Source of the DNA: Pleomorphomonas carboxyditropha
GTDB lineage: Bacteria; Pseudomonadota; Alphaproteobacteria; Rhizobiales; Pleomorphomonadaceae
DNA length: 64,000 nt
Assembly (NCBI RefSeq): GCF_002770725.1
Contig: NZ_NQVN01000007.1
Span: 62,001 to 126,000 of the forward strand
Direction of reading: 5' to 3'
Shown here piece by piece: positions 28,180-37,613 of this stretch. The translations under genes and the position numbers were made by a program. Every line of letters begins with the position of its first letter. The stretch's first letter is position 1. The notes under the pieces were generated by a model. That model worked only from the letters and a program-made list of their open reading frames with translations, was not told the DNA's origin and did not search any database.

Positions 28180-28886
28180 CGGCGGGCATCCTGCTCTGGA
28201 AGGCCGGCGGTCGGCAGCCGGCGGACGTGATCGACGAGGACAATGCGGCTGTCGGGCTCGATCCGGCTCTGCCGTTCTATCAGATCGAAGCCCCATGAAA
28301 GAGCGGCTTGCCGGCGCTCCGCAGCAAAATCCTGTCCCTTGTGGAAAACACCCGTCGCCCCGGCCGTCAGCCAGGGTTCGGCATAGGCGAGAAGCCGGTC
28401 GAGCGACGCCAGCGCACGGGCCGATACGGCATCGAATCGATCGCCGGTTTCTTTAAATCGTTCCGGTATCGACTCGATACGCTCCGAGACGACCCTGGCA
28501 GGCAGTTTGAGCTCGCGGGCGACGCTTTGCAGAAAGGCCGCCTTGCGGCCATTGGATTCCACCAAAGTTACGGAACCGCCCTCGGCATCCGCCAACAGAA
28601 TGGCGGTCACGAGGCCCGGAAAACCGGCGCCCGACCCGAGGTCGAGCCAACGTTTCGCCGCCGGAAGCGCTGCAAAAGCCTGCGCGCCGTCGGCAACATG
28701 CCGGCGCCAGATGTCGGGCAGCGTCGACGGCGCCACCAGATTCTTGACCGGCTGCCATTTCCGCACCAGCTCGACATAGGCGACGAACCGTGCCTCCATC
28801 GCCGCATCGAGGGGCAGAATGGCGCGGACGGCATCGAGACCGTCGGCATCGCTCGCCACGAACGCGTTGGCGGTCTTGCCGGCCAT
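28176..28886 (-). CDS. rsmG: 16S rRNA m7G527 methyltransferase RsmG
   Basis: A 236-residue methyltransferase that modifies G527 of 16S rRNA. It shows the conserved AYVELVRKWQPVKNLVAPST, RHVADGAQ, the SAM site WLDLGSGAGFPGLV near residue 90, and VESNGRKAAFL. The stop overlaps the parA start by 4 bases, and its ATG overlaps the mnmG stop by one base. This gives the conserved mnmG-rsmG-parA order. Confidence 0.95.
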   Translation of the reverse strand: MAGKTANAFVASDADGLDAVRAILPLDAAMEARFVAYVELVRKWQPVKNLVAPSTLPDIWRRHVADGAQAFAALPAAKRWLDLGSGAGFPGLVTAILLADAEGGSVTLVESNGRKAAFLQSVARELKLPARVVSERIESIPERFKETGDRFDAVSARALASLDRLLAYAEPWLTAGATGVFHKGQDFAAERRQAALSWGFDLIERQSRIEPDSRIVLVDHVRRLPTAGLPEQDARR

Positions 28887-30769
28887 CAGGCGACCTCCGC
28901 TTTCGGCCGCGCCGCCAGCTTGCGCAGATGGGCGAGAAGCAAGGTCAGGCTGGCCGGCGTCACGCCGTCGACGCGGCCGGCCTGGCCGAGCGTCGCCGGG
29001 CGCACGGCCTCGAGCTTCTGCCGCACTTCGTTGGAAAGGCCTGTCACCGCCCCATAATCGAGATCGGCCGGCAGCGCACGCGCCTCGTCGCGCCGGAAGG
29101 CGGCAATGTCGGCGTCTTGCCGGTCGAGATAGACGGCGTAGAGCGCTTCGGTTTCGAGCGCCGCCGTCGTTACGCCATCGAAGCGGCCGAGCTCCGGCCA
29201 GATGGCCGCGAGGCGGGCCAGCGACATCTCCGGATAGGACAGCAGTTCGTAGGCGGTGCGCCGCACGCCATCCTGATTGAGCGCCAGACCATGACCTTCC
29301 GCCTCGCGCGGGCTGAGAGACAGCGAGCGGGCCAAGTGACGCGCCGTCTCCAGCGCCGCCATTTTGGCCGAGAAGGCCGCAGCGCGCGTCGAGCCGACGA
29401 TACCGAGCGCCAGGCCGCGGCCGGTCAGGCGCTGGTCGGCGTTGTCGGCCCTCAGCGACAGCCGGTATTCGGCGCGCGAAGTGAACATCCGATAGGGCTC
29501 GCTCACCCCCTTGGTGACCAAATCGTCGATCATCACGCCGAGATAGGCCTCGGCGCGGTCAAAGGTCATCCCCTCGGCGCCGCCGGCCCGCCGAGCCGCG
29601 TTGAGGCCGGCAACCAGGCCCTGCGCCGCCGCCTCTTCATAGCCGGTGGTGCCGTTGATCTGGCCGGCCAGGAACAGGCCCGTCAGCTTCTTGGCCTCCA
29701 GCGTCGGCTGCAGTTCGCGCGGATCGACATGGTCGTATTCGATGGCATAGCCATACTGGACGATGCGCGCGCGCTCGAGACCGGGGATGGAGGCAATGAT
29801 GGCGTCCTGCACATCCTCCGGCAGCGAGGTCGATATGCCGTTCGGATAGACGAGATCGCTGTCCAGTCCCTCCGGCTCCAGGAAAATCTGATGTCCGTCG
29901 CGGTCGCCGAAGCGGACGATCTTGTCCTCGATCGATGGGCAGTAGCGCGGACCGCGACTGCCGATCTGGCCGGAATACATCGGCGAGCGATGGACGTTAT
30001 CGCGGATCACCCGGTGCGTGGCCTCGCCCGTACGGGTAATATGGCAGGCGACCTGCGGCCGGGTGATAGCCGTCGTCAACATCGAAAAGGGCTCGGGTTG
30101 ATCGTCGCCCGGCTGCGCTTCGAGGGCCGCGTAATCGATGGAATGACGATCGAGGCGGGGCGGCGTGCCGGTCTTGAGCCGGCCGAGGCGCAAACCGAGC
30201 CGGGCCAGCGTGCGCGACAGCCCCAGCGCCGGCTTCTCGCCAATGCGGCCGGCCGGCGTCGTTTTGGGTCCGAGATGAATGAGACCGGAGAGGAAGGTTC
30301 CGGTGGTCAGCACGACGGCGCCGCAGGTCAACCGACGGCCGTCGGCCATGATCACCGCCGCGACACGACCGCCCGAGACGTCGACATCATCCGCCTCTCC
30401 TTCGATCACCGTCAGGTTGGCGGTCGAGGAGATCTCGGCCTGCATGGCCGCCTTGTAGAGCTTGCGGTCGGCTTGGGCGCGCGGTCCCCGCACGGCCGGC
30501 CCCTTGCGCCGGTTGAGCAGGCGGAACTGGATGCCGGCCGCGTCGGCGACGCGCCCCATCAACCCGTCGAGGGCGTCGACCTCCCGCACCAGATGGCCCT
30601 TGCCGAGGCCGCCGATGGCCGGATTGCAGGACATGGCGCCGACGGTCGAAAAATCATGGGTAACCAATGCCGTTCTGGCGCCGGCTCGCGAAGCGGCATG
30701 CGCCGCCTCGGCGCCCGCGTGGCCACCGCCGATAACAATCACGTCGAAGCGTTCCAGATCGCTCACCAT
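28886..30769 (-). CDS. mnmG: tRNA uridine-5-carboxymethylaminomethyl modification enzyme MnmG
   Basis: A 627-residue FAD protein that works with MnmE to modify the wobble uridine of tRNAs. It starts [23 protein letters not shown], with the FAD dinucleotide motif, and continues [22 protein letters not shown], the [11 protein letters not shown] loop and the [18 protein letters not shown] motif. The C-terminal helical domain for MnmE/tRNA contact is complete. A TTG six codons upstream is open but less likely than the ATG at 30769, which a GGGAG motif precedes. The mnmE gene lies just upstream. Confidence 0.96.
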   Translation of the reverse strand: MVSDLERFDVIVIGGGHAGAEAAHAASRAGARTALVTHDFSTVGAMSCNPAIGGLGKGHLVREVDALDGLMGRVADAAGIQFRLLNRRKGPAVRGPRAQADRKLYKAAMQAEISSTANLTVIEGEADDVDVSGGRVAAVIMADGRRLTCGAVVLTTGTFLSGLIHLGPKTTPAGRIGEKPALGLSRTLARLGLRLGRLKTGTPPRLDRHSIDYAALEAQPGDDQPEPFSMLTTAITRPQVACHITRTGEATHRVIRDNVHRSPMYSGQIGSRGPRYCPSIEDKIVRFGDRDGHQIFLEPEGLDSDLVYPNGISTSLPEDVQDAIIASIPGLERARIVQYGYAIEYDHVDPRELQPTLEAKKLTGLFLAGQINGTTGYEEAAAQGLVAGLNAARRAGGAEGMTFDRAEAYLGVMIDDLVTKGVSEPYRMFTSRAEYRLSLRADNADQRLTGRGLALGIVGSTRAAAFSAKMAALETARHLARSLSLSPREAEGHGLALNQDGVRRTAYELLSYPEMSLARLAAIWPELGRFDGVTTAALETEALYAVYLDRQDADIAAFRRDEARALPADLDYGAVTGLSNEVRQKLEAVRPATLGQAGRVDGVTPASLTLLLAHLRKLAARPKAEVA

Positions 30770-31014
30770 CGCTCCCGGTGTTGGCAAAAATAACAGTTTC
30801 TATAGGCGGCCGCGGCACCGATCGTTCGTGAGGCGCCGACGATTTCCACGCCGCTTCCCGCGTCACGACGTCCGTCTGAAGGGCTCACGATGGCTTAATA
30901 GGCCAAATCGACAGGTAAGGTCAAAGCCGAAAGCGCCGTTTTCTGCCCTTTCCAGCCGCCTGCCGTCCAAAGATGCCGCTTTTTCGGAGTCGGTTCGGAA
31001 GCGAATCCGAATAG

Positions 31015-31035
31015 TTTTCCACAAGCTGTGGAGTG
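31015..31035. promoter_or_regulatory. Inverted pair of DnaA-box-like sequences
   Basis: TTTTCCACA (31015-31023), one mismatch from the TTATCCACA consensus, is followed after three bases by its partial mirror TGTGGAGTG (31027-31035). The pair abuts the parS site. Confidence 0.4.
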
Positions 31036-31049
31036 TTTCACGTGAAACA
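31034..31049. promoter_or_regulatory. parS: parS site, exact consensus
   Basis: The 16 bases TGTTTCACGTGAAACA match the bacterial parS consensus exactly and extend into an 18-base palindrome (31033-31050). ParB should nucleate here. It is 4.9 kb from the predicted oriC and 3.8 kb from parB. Confidence 0.93.
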
Positions 31050-31139
31050 CCGTTAATTTTTTGGGAATTCCATTAAGGCGGTTGTTCCAACCTCAAGCGG
31101 CCCAATCCGCAATTGCGAATCGTTTCGGACAGGAATCGA

Positions 31140-32438
31140 TTATTTGCCGATGCAGAACGTCGAAAATATCGAACCAAGCACCTCTTCCACGTCGATCCGG
31201 CCGGTCAGTCTTCCGAGGGCCTCACCGGCCTGACGAAGACGATCGGCCATGATTTCCTTCGGCAGGCCCGGAGACTCGGCGTCTCTCAGGGTGGCGACCG
31301 CCTGATCCAGGCATTGCCGCTGCCGCGCCCGGCTGACCAGCGGCGCCTCGCCGCCGAGTCGACTGGCGGCTTCCTGAGCCAAACGCTGGAGCAGTCGATC
31401 GATCGATGCCCGATCATGGACGGATACTCCCAGCCCTTCCCTGCCGGGAGAATGAAGATCGATCTTCGCATGGATGCTCAAGATCCTCACGCCGAGTCCA
31501 ACCACGTCCTCGGGCGCTCCATCACCTTCCTCGTCGAGCCACAGGATGAGATCGGCCGCCGCCGCCCGCACCCTGCCACGCCGCATGCCCTCGGCCTCGA
31601 TGACGTCGCCGCCGTCCCGGAGGCCGGCGGTATCGACCAAGGTCACCGCATAGCCGCCGAGATCGAGATGGACTTCCAGGAGATCACGCGTGGTACCGGG
31701 AATATCCGTCACAATGGCCACGTCGCGTTCGGCCAACACGTTGACGAGGCTGGACTTGCCGGCATTGGGCGGCCCGAGCACCACTACCTCGAAGCCATCG
31801 CGGATACGCTCGCCCCGTTGGCCGGCCGTCAGCTCGCGCTCCATCTCATCCCGCAAGGCGGCGATGCCAATGCCAACTCCGCCAGAAACATCATCCGGCA
31901 CATCCTCCTCGTCGGAAAAATCGAGATCGGCCTCGACATACGCCCGCAGGTCGATGAGACGCCGACGCCAGTCCTCGGCCCGCGCCCGGAAGGCACCGCC
32001 GGCCAGACGCAAGGCAAGGCGCCGCTGGGCTTCGGTCTCGGCGGCGATCAGATCGGCGAGACCTTCGGCTTCCGTAAGATCGAGTTGGCCATTGTCGAAG
32101 GCACGGCGGGTAAACTCGCCGGCTTCGGCCAACCTCAACCCGGGCAGACTGCCGAGAAAGGCAAGGAATGCCGCCACGACCGCCCGGCCGCCGTGCAGAT
32201 GAAATTCCGCAACGTCTTCGCCAGTGAAACTGCCTGGCGCCGGGAAGAACAACGCCAATCCCCGGTCGATGGCCTCGCCATTTGTGTCACGGATTGTCTT
32301 CAGCGCCGCTCGGCGGGGTTCCGGCGGCCTGCCGATCGTTGTTTCGATCACGAATCGAACGGCGGGGCCGGAAACGCGCACCACCGCGAGGCCGCTTGGC
32401 AGCGATCCGGATGACAGGGCGAAGATCGTATCGGTCAC
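31140..32438 (-). CDS. mnmE: tRNA modification GTPase MnmE
   Basis: A 432-residue GTPase partner of MnmG in wobble-uridine modification. The N-terminal formyl-THF-binding domain contains MTDTIFALSSGSLPSGLAVVRVSG and FTGEDVAEFHLHGG. The G domain has GPPNAGKSSLVN and the DIPGTTRD switch region. The chain ends in FCIGK, which holds the conserved C-terminal cysteine motif CxGK. It uses a GTG start. It precedes mnmG, with parS between the two genes. Confidence 0.96.
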   Translation of the reverse strand: MTDTIFALSSGSLPSGLAVVRVSGPAVRFVIETTIGRPPEPRRAALKTIRDTNGEAIDRGLALFFPAPGSFTGEDVAEFHLHGGRAVVAAFLAFLGSLPGLRLAEAGEFTRRAFDNGQLDLTEAEGLADLIAAETEAQRRLALRLAGGAFRARAEDWRRRLIDLRAYVEADLDFSDEEDVPDDVSGGVGIGIAALRDEMERELTAGQRGERIRDGFEVVVLGPPNAGKSSLVNVLAERDVAIVTDIPGTTRDLLEVHLDLGGYAVTLVDTAGLRDGGDVIEAEGMRRGRVRAAAADLILWLDEEGDGAPEDVVGLGVRILSIHAKIDLHSPGREGLGVSVHDRASIDRLLQRLAQEAASRLGGEAPLVSRARQRQCLDQAVATLRDAESPGLPKEIMADRLRQAGEALGRLTGRIDVEEVLGSIFSTFCIGK

Positions 32439-32541
32439 GACTCAATCCTTCCGCCTGGATTCATCATTTGGTTAAGCAAGGCAGGCTGATGGAATTGTCT
32501 TGGCAGGTAGCGGCCATCACTCAAGAAATTGTTTTGAAATG

Positions 32542-32566
32542 GCAAAGGGCCCATCGGGCCCTTTGC
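32542..32566 (-). terminator. Terminator after rho
   Basis: A perfect 11-bp stem (32542-32552 with 32556-32566) closing on a 3-base loop, 73 bases past the rho stop on the minus strand. The downstream tract is only moderately T-rich. Confidence 0.6.
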
Positions 32567-32610
32567 ATGTCGCTCAAAATCAAAACGGCGGCGAATCGAT
32601 ACCCATCCGA

Positions 32611-32626
32611 TGATTCACGTGAAACA
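32611..32626. promoter_or_regulatory. parS: parS-like site with one mismatch
   Basis: TGATTCACGTGAAACA differs from the parS consensus only at the third base. It lies between mnmE and rho, 1.6 kb from the exact site. ParB usually tolerates one mismatch with weaker binding. Confidence 0.8.
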
Positions 32627-32638
32627 GCCGACACTTCG

Positions 32639-33904
32639 TCAGGTATTCATCGAATCGAAGAAGTCACCGTTGGTTCGGGTCTGCCGAAGCTTGTCCAGCA
32701 GGAACTCGGTCGCATCCGTCGTGCCCATCGGGTTGAGGATGCGGCGCAGCACGAAGGTCTTCTTCAGCTTGTCCGGCGCCACCAGCAGATCTTCCTTGCG
32801 GGTACCGGAGCGCTGGATGTCGATCGCCGGGAACACGCGCTTGTCGGAGATCTTGCGGTCAAGGATGATTTCCGAGTTGCCGGTGCCCTTGAACTCTTCG
32901 AAGATCACTTCGTCCATGCGGCTGCCGGTGTCGATCAGCGCCGTGGCGATGATGGTCAGCGAGCCGCCCTGCTCGATGTTGCGGGCCGCGCCGAAGAAGC
33001 GCTTGGGCCGCTGCAACGCGTTGGCGTCGACACCGCCGGTCAGCACCTTGCCGGAAGACGGCACCACCGTGTTGTAGGCGCGGCCGAGGCGGGTGATCGA
33101 ATCGAGCAGAATGACCACGTCGCGGCCATGCTCGACGAGGCGCTTGGCCTTCTCGATGACCATTTCCGCCACCTGCACATGGCGCGTCGCCGGCTCGTCG
33201 AAGGTGGAGGAAACCACTTCGCCGCGCACCGAGCGCTGCATGTCGGTCACTTCTTCCGGACGCTCGTCGATCAGCAGGACGATCAGGTAGCATTCCGGAT
33301 GATTGGTGGTGATCGAATGGGCGATATTCTGCAGCAGCACGGTCTTGCCGGTGCGCGGCGGCGCCACGATCAGCGCGCGCTGGCCCTTGCCGAGCGGCGC
33401 CACGATGTCGATGACGCGGGCCGAGAAGTCCTTCGACGGCACCCCCTCCACTTCCATGCGGAAGCGTTCGTCGGGATAGAGCGGCGTCAGGTTGTCGAAG
33501 TGCACCTTGTGGCGCGCCTTCTCGGGATCCTCGAAGTTGACGGTATTGACCTTGAGCAGCGCGAAATAGCGCTCGCCTTCCTTGGGGCTGCGAATCTGCC
33601 CCTCGACGGTGTCGCCGGTCCTGAGCGAAAAGCGGCGGATCTGGGCCGGCGAAATGTAGATGTCGTCGGGACCCGGCAGGTAGTTGGCGTCCGGCGAACG
33701 CAGGAAGCCAAAACCGTCCTGCAGCACTTCGACGACGCCCTCGCCGATAATGTCGACTTCCTGTTCGGCAAGCTGCTTCAGAATGGCGAACAGCAGCTCC
33801 TGCTTGCGCATGGTCGAGGCATTCTCCACCTCGACTTCTTCCGCGACGGCCAGAAGTTCGGTGGGGGTCTTCTTCTTGAGATCCTGGAGTTTCATCTCCG
33901 ACAT
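32639..33904 (-). CDS. rho: Transcription termination factor Rho
   Basis: A 421-residue hexameric RNA helicase that ends transcription at rut sites. The N-terminal domain ([20 protein letters not shown]) precedes the RNA-binding cold-shock-like fold ([22 protein letters not shown]). The ATPase has Walker [26 protein letters not shown] and the Q/R-loop regions. The frame is open two codons upstream to a TTG; the ATG at 33904 is preferred, and ATG at 33895 is also possible. A 244-base gap to hemJ should hold its promoter. Confidence 0.96.
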   Translation of the reverse strand: MSEMKLQDLKKKTPTELLAVAEEVEVENASTMRKQELLFAILKQLAEQEVDIIGEGVVEVLQDGFGFLRSPDANYLPGPDDIYISPAQIRRFSLRTGDTVEGQIRSPKEGERYFALLKVNTVNFEDPEKARHKVHFDNLTPLYPDERFRMEVEGVPSKDFSARVIDIVAPLGKGQRALIVAPPRTGKTVLLQNIAHSITTNHPECYLIVLLIDERPEEVTDMQRSVRGEVVSSTFDEPATRHVQVAEMVIEKAKRLVEHGRDVVILLDSITRLGRAYNTVVPSSGKVLTGGVDANALQRPKRFFGAARNIEQGGSLTIIATALIDTGSRMDEVIFEEFKGTGNSEIILDRKISDKRVFPAIDIQRSGTRKEDLLVAPDKLKKTFVLRRILNPMGTTDATEFLLDKLRQTRTNGDFFDSMNT

Positions 33905-34148
33905 GGACAAGGCATCTCTTGGCTGGAAAAAAGGAATCGAGGTCGAAAACGGATAGCTCCCCTGCCGGGGACATACATCGACGATCTTTTCCGAAAAACG
34001 CGAACTGGCAGCGACGGCGGGGAGCCGCCGCGGGGAAACTTTCCGAACCTGCCGTCCGGAAGATGCCTGCCCGCGAAGCGAGGGACAGGTTTCGCTATAC
34101 CCTGTTCTGCTTGATGCGGCAAGACGAGAGGCTACCCTTGCCTTGCTC

Positions 34149-34586
34149 TCAGAACGGCTTCAGCACCACCAGCACCAGGACGGCGAACAGGATGAGGGTC
34201 GGCAGTTCGTTCATCATCCGGAAGAAGCGCGCGGCATGATGATTGGCATCCCGCTCGAAAGCCTTCCGCCAAGTGTCGAGCTGGTAGTGATAGACCGTGA
34301 GGCCAAGCACCAGAAGGAGTTTCAGCCAAAGCCAGGACGACGTGGAAAACCAGCCGCCCTTCACTCCCAGCCACAGACCGAAGCCCCAGGTGCCGTACAT
34401 GGCCGGCCGCATGATGCCTTTGAACAGCCGGCGTTCCATCACCTTGAAGGTTTCCGACTGCACCGAACCGATCTCCGAATCGGCGTGATAAACGAAAAGG
34501 CGCGGCAGATAGAAGATGCCGGCCATCCAGGCGATCACCGAGAACAGATGGCCGATCTTGATCCAATCATAGCCAAGGCCCATCAT
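34149..34586 (-). CDS. hemJ: Protoporphyrinogen oxidase HemJ
   Basis: A 145-residue inner-membrane enzyme with four transmembrane helices that oxidises protoporphyrinogen IX in bacteria lacking HemG or HemY. The motifs [26 protein letters not shown] near the start (two conserved histidines) and [27 protein letters not shown] are clear. The ATG overlaps the hemE stop by ATGA, so hemE-hemJ form a heme operon beside the origin. Confidence 0.93.
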   Translation of the reverse strand: MMGLGYDWIKIGHLFSVIAWMAGIFYLPRLFVYHADSEIGSVQSETFKVMERRLFKGIMRPAMYGTWGFGLWLGVKGGWFSTSSWLWLKLLLVLGLTVYHYQLDTWRKAFERDANHHAARFFRMMNELPTLILFAVLVLVVLKPF

Positions 34587-35626
34587 CGTTCCCCAGCGCC
34601 GCGCACCCGCGCCAGCATGCGCGCCACGTTGTCGATCGAGCCATCCGGCGTAATGCCGTGACCGAGGTTGAAGATCAGCCTTCCCCCGCCCAACCGGTCG
34701 AGGATTCGATCGACGGCCGCGTCGAGCATCTCACCGCCGGCGACGAGATGCAGCGGATCGAGGTTACCCTGCACGGCGACCAGCGGCTGCACGGCGTCCC
34801 GCACGAAATCGAGCGAGGCCTGCCAATCGACGCCGACGGCATCGACGCCGGTTTCGCGCACGAAAGCCGGGAGATGACCGCCAGCCCCTTTCGGAAAGCC
34901 GATCACCCGGGCACCGGGCACCCGCGCACGGAGGCCCTCGACGATCCGTCTGGTCGGCTCGATCACCAAACGCCGGAAGCCGGCATCGTCCAGCCCGCCG
35001 GCCCAGGTATCGAAGATCTGGACCGCATCGGCGCCTGCCCGCAACTGAGCGGCAAGATATTCGATCGAAGCCTTCACAAGAATATCGACCAGCCGGTCGA
35101 CGCCACTTGGATCGACGAGGGCCGCTCGCCGCGCCGGCATCTGATCGGGCGTGCCACGGCCGGCAATCATGTAGGTAAGAAGCGTCCAGGGCGCGCCGCA
35201 GAAGCCGAGCAGCGCCGTCTCCTCGGCAAGCTCGGCACGGATGCGTGATACCGTCTCGATGACCGGCTCAAGCCGCGAGAGCAGGCGATCCGGTTCAAGG
35301 ACAGGACGAGCGGGATCGACCGGCTCGAGCCTCGGGCCCTCGCCTTCGACGAACCAGACCTTCTGGCCGAGGGCCTGCGGCACCACCAGGATATCGGAGA
35401 ACAGGATCGCCGCGTCGAAACCGAAGCGGCGGATCGGCTGCAACGTCACTTCCGTGGCGAGAGCCGGCGCGTAGCAGAGATCGAGGAAGGAACCGGCCTG
35501 GACTCTCGTCGCCCGATATTCGGGAAGGTAGCGTCCGGCCTGACGCATCATCCAGACCGGCGGCGGCCACAGCCGTTCACCGTCGAGCACCCTGACAAGG
35601 CGACGTTTCCGAGCCGCCTTGTCCAT
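34583..35626 (-). CDS. hemE: Uroporphyrinogen decarboxylase
   Basis: A 347-residue enzyme that decarboxylates uroporphyrinogen III to coproporphyrinogen III. It contains the invariant [17 protein letters not shown] with the substrate-binding arginine, [17 protein letters not shown]-like sequence, and [13 protein letters not shown]. The frame is open 39 codons further upstream, but that stretch is lysine/serine-rich and unlike the family. The ATG at 35626 gives the usual N-terminus and leaves the AT-rich segment outside the gene. hemE next to the origin is the Caulobacter and Rhizobiales arrangement. Confidence 0.95.
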   Translation of the reverse strand: MDKAARKRRLVRVLDGERLWPPPVWMMRQAGRYLPEYRATRVQAGSFLDLCYAPALATEVTLQPIRRFGFDAAILFSDILVVPQALGQKVWFVEGEGPRLEPVDPARPVLEPDRLLSRLEPVIETVSRIRAELAEETALLGFCGAPWTLLTYMIAGRGTPDQMPARRAALVDPSGVDRLVDILVKASIEYLAAQLRAGADAVQIFDTWAGGLDDAGFRRLVIEPTRRIVEGLRARVPGARVIGFPKGAGGHLPAFVRETGVDAVGVDWQASLDFVRDAVQPLVAVQGNLDPLHLVAGGEMLDAAVDRILDRLGGGRLIFNLGHGITPDGSIDNVARMLARVRGAGER

Positions 35627-35838
35627 CTTCGTCGTGGTCGCGCCGTCCGCCGTTTCCAAGTCAAGAATCCTATTTGAAGAGATTTTCTTTTTCTTATTGC
35701 CGAGGGATAGCAGGGATTGTCTCCCCTCCACAATCGGAACCATGTGAGACCTCCCCGCATGCCCGAGAGGACACCGTTCGGACCGCTGCCCTGTGGCTTT
35801 TGTGGAAAACTTTAACCGATGGCGGAACGCCGCAATTC

Positions 35839-35853
35839 TTAACGAATGGTTAA
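35839..35853. promoter_or_regulatory. CtrA-type motif TTAA-N7-TTAA in oriC, first
   Basis: TTAA at 35839-35842 and at 35850-35853, with exactly seven bases between. A half-site TTAA lies at 35812-35815. CtrA bound at such sites in Caulobacter blocks DnaA. Confidence 0.65.
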
Positions 35854-35873
35854 TGGGGATGACCGCCGAAGAG

Positions 35874-35888
35874 TTAATGAACCGTTAA
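35874..35888. promoter_or_regulatory. CtrA-type motif TTAA-N7-TTAA in oriC, second
   Basis: TTAA at 35874-35877 and at 35885-35888, with seven bases between. It is 35 bases from the first motif. The close spacing of two full sites makes chance unlikely in DNA this GC-rich. Confidence 0.65.
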
Positions 35889-36164
35889 GCGCCAGCTTCG
35901 CTTTTGCACAGCACCCACAGACGCCGCCGCGACCATGCCCATTCGCCTGCCCTGTTGATGGTCTGATGGCTTACCCACAGGGGTCGGTCCGGCGCCCGCG
36001 TCGCCGCTCTCTTTCTCCACGTTCGTCCAAGCGGCGCGTGCTCCTCTGTGGATTGTCGCTCGGCGAAAGCAGCCAAGTCATTGATCGAAATTGGCGAAAA
36101 AGAACTCGCCAAGCACGGCGCCATCTGAGATGCTGGCTCGCCGTTCTCTCGGAGCACGCCGGCC

Positions 36165-37022
36165 ATGAAGCGGGGCCAGACCTATTTCCATATCCATCTC
36201 GTCTCCGATTCCACCGGCGAGACGTTGCTCGCCGTTGGCCGGGCGGCCACCGCTCAATATGAATCGATGGTGGCGATCGAGCATATCTACCCGCTGGTCC
36301 GCTCGGTGCGGCATATCGAGCGTGTCATCGCCGATATCGAGGCGGCGCCCGGCATCGTGCTCTATACCCTGGTGCAGCAGGATCTCGCCATCCGGCTCGA
36401 GGAGGCCTGCCAGGCGGCGGCCATTCCCTGCATCGACGTCTTGCGGCCGGTGTTCGACGTGTTCCGCTCCTTTTTCAAGGTGCAGGCCATCGGCAAGGCC
36501 GGTGCCCAGCACGCCATGGACGCCGACTATTTCAAGCGCATCGACGCGCTGAACTTCACGCTGGCCCACGACGACGGTGCCCTACCCGACGACATCGAGG
36601 AAACCGACGTCATCCTGATCGGCATCAGCCGCACCTCGAAGACGCCGACCTCGATCTATCTCGCCAATCGCGGCATCCGCACCGCCAATGTGCCGCTGGT
36701 GCCCGGCATCCCGATTGCCGACAAGGTCGTCGCCGCCCGACGGCCCCTGGTCGTCTGTCTGATCGCCACCGCCGAGCGCATCATGCATGTCCGCCAGAAT
36801 CGCCTGTTGGCGTTGGCCGATCAGAACCAGAATTCGACCTATGTCGACAAGGCATCGATCGCTCAGGAGATTCTCTATTCCAAGCGCCTCTGTACCGAGC
36901 ACGGCTGGCCGATGATCGACGTCACCCGCCGGTCGATCGAGGAAACCGCTGCCGCCATTCTCGCCCTTTGGGATCAGCATCGTTACGGCAAGATGCTCGA
37001 TCCCTTTTCCGACGCCGGTTGA
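36165..37022 (+). CDS. ppsR: Pyruvate,phosphate dikinase regulatory protein (DUF299)
   Basis: A 285-residue bifunctional kinase/pyrophosphorylase that switches PEP synthase or pyruvate phosphate dikinase on and off. It opens FHIHLVSDSTGETLLAVGRAA, and the P-loop-like GISRTSKTPTSIYLANRG lies near residue 150, with the conserved SIEETAAAIL near the end. The target enzyme gene is not in the window, so PpsR or PdrP naming is interchangeable. It is the first gene to the right of the predicted oriC, as in Caulobacter, and maf follows 3 bases later. Confidence 0.92.
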   Translation: MKRGQTYFHIHLVSDSTGETLLAVGRAATAQYESMVAIEHIYPLVRSVRHIERVIADIEAAPGIVLYTLVQQDLAIRLEEACQAAAIPCIDVLRPVFDVFRSFFKVQAIGKAGAQHAMDADYFKRIDALNFTLAHDDGALPDDIEETDVILIGISRTSKTPTSIYLANRGIRTANVPLVPGIPIADKVVAARRPLVVCLIATAERIMHVRQNRLLALADQNQNSTYVDKASIAQEILYSKRLCTEHGWPMIDVTRRSIEETAAAILALWDQHRYGKMLDPFSDAG

Positions 37023-37025
37023 AAG

Positions 37026-37613
37026 ATGAGCCTTGTCCTCGCCTCGGCGAGCGCCGCCCGCGCCGCCCTCCTGACCGGTGCCGGTCTCATATTCAAGCGG
37101 ATCCCGGCCGATATCGACGAGCGTCTCATCGAGGAGGATCTCGTCGGCCTTGCCGCCGCCGACGTGGCGCAGGCCCTTGCCGACGTCAAGGCGGTCGAGG
37201 TCTCGTTGCGCCGGCCGGGCGACCTCGTCATCGGCGCCGATCAGACGCTGTCGCTCGGCGACGAGCGTTTCCACAAGCCACGCGACCGCGAGGAGGCCGG
37301 CCGGCAGCTCGCCCGCCTGTCCGGCCGCACCCATGAGCTCCATTCCGCCCTGTCGTTGGCCCGAAACGGCGAAGTCCTCCATCGCGCCGTCGACAATGCG
37401 AAGTTGACGATGCGGCCGTTGTCGGCGCGCTTCATCAGCCACTACCTCGCCGTGGTCGGCGAAGCGGCCCTGGGCTCGGTCGGCGCCTACCAGCTCGAAG
37501 GTTACGGCGTGCAGCTCTTTTCGGCCGTCGAAGGCAACCATTTCACCATTCTTGGCCTGCCTTTGTTGCCGCTGCTCGAATTCCTGCGGGAGGAAAGGGT
37601 GGTTGAACAATGA
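37026..37613 (+). CDS. maf: Maf-family nucleotide pyrophosphatase
   Basis: A 195-residue Maf/HAM1-fold enzyme that hydrolyses non-canonical nucleoside triphosphates and has been linked to septum formation. It has the opening LVLASASAARAALLTGAG, IGADQTLSLGDERFHKPRDREEA with the catalytic aspartate, and SVGAYQLEGYGVQLF. The first motif reads SASAAR rather than the common SASPRR, so the subclass is less clear. It overlaps aroE by ATGA. Confidence 0.93.
   Translation: MSLVLASASAARAALLTGAGLIFKRIPADIDERLIEEDLVGLAAADVAQALADVKAVEVSLRRPGDLVIGADQTLSLGDERFHKPRDREEAGRQLARLSGRTHELHSALSLARNGEVLHRAVDNAKLTMRPLSARFISHYLAVVGEAALGSVGAYQLEGYGVQLFSAVEGNHFTILGLPLLPLLEFLREERVVEQ

Larger units (their letters stand above)
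30788..31139. other. Intergenic region between mnmE and mnmG with parS
   Basis: A 352-base gap, unusually long and AT-rich for this window. It contains a consensus parS site (31034-31049), an inverted pair of DnaA-box-like sequences just beside it (31015-31035), and presumably the mnmG promoter. No protein-like frame is seen. Confidence 0.7.
35627..36164. other. oriC: Predicted chromosomal replication origin (oriC)
   Basis: The 538-base gap between the divergent hemE and ppsR genes. An AT-rich stretch (about 35658-35699) could be the unwinding element. DnaA-box-like sites include TGTGGAAAA (35801-35809, reverse, one mismatch from TTATCCACA), TTACCCACA (35971-35979, one mismatch), TGTGGATTG (36047-36055, reverse, two mismatches) and weaker ones near 35792 and 35911. 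Two full CtrA motifs lie in the middle. Flanking genes match the Caulobacter and Rhizobiales origin neighbourhood, and transcription diverges from it. No autonomous gene is seen inside. Confidence 0.8.

Noticed and set aside
33905-33910. TTG start two codons upstream of the chosen rho start
   Set aside because: A rare start codon, and it adds two residues with no benefit. ATG at 33904 is preferred.
35627-35743. Upstream extension of hemE
   Set aside because: The extra 39 residues are unlike the family and would put the AT-rich origin segment inside a gene.
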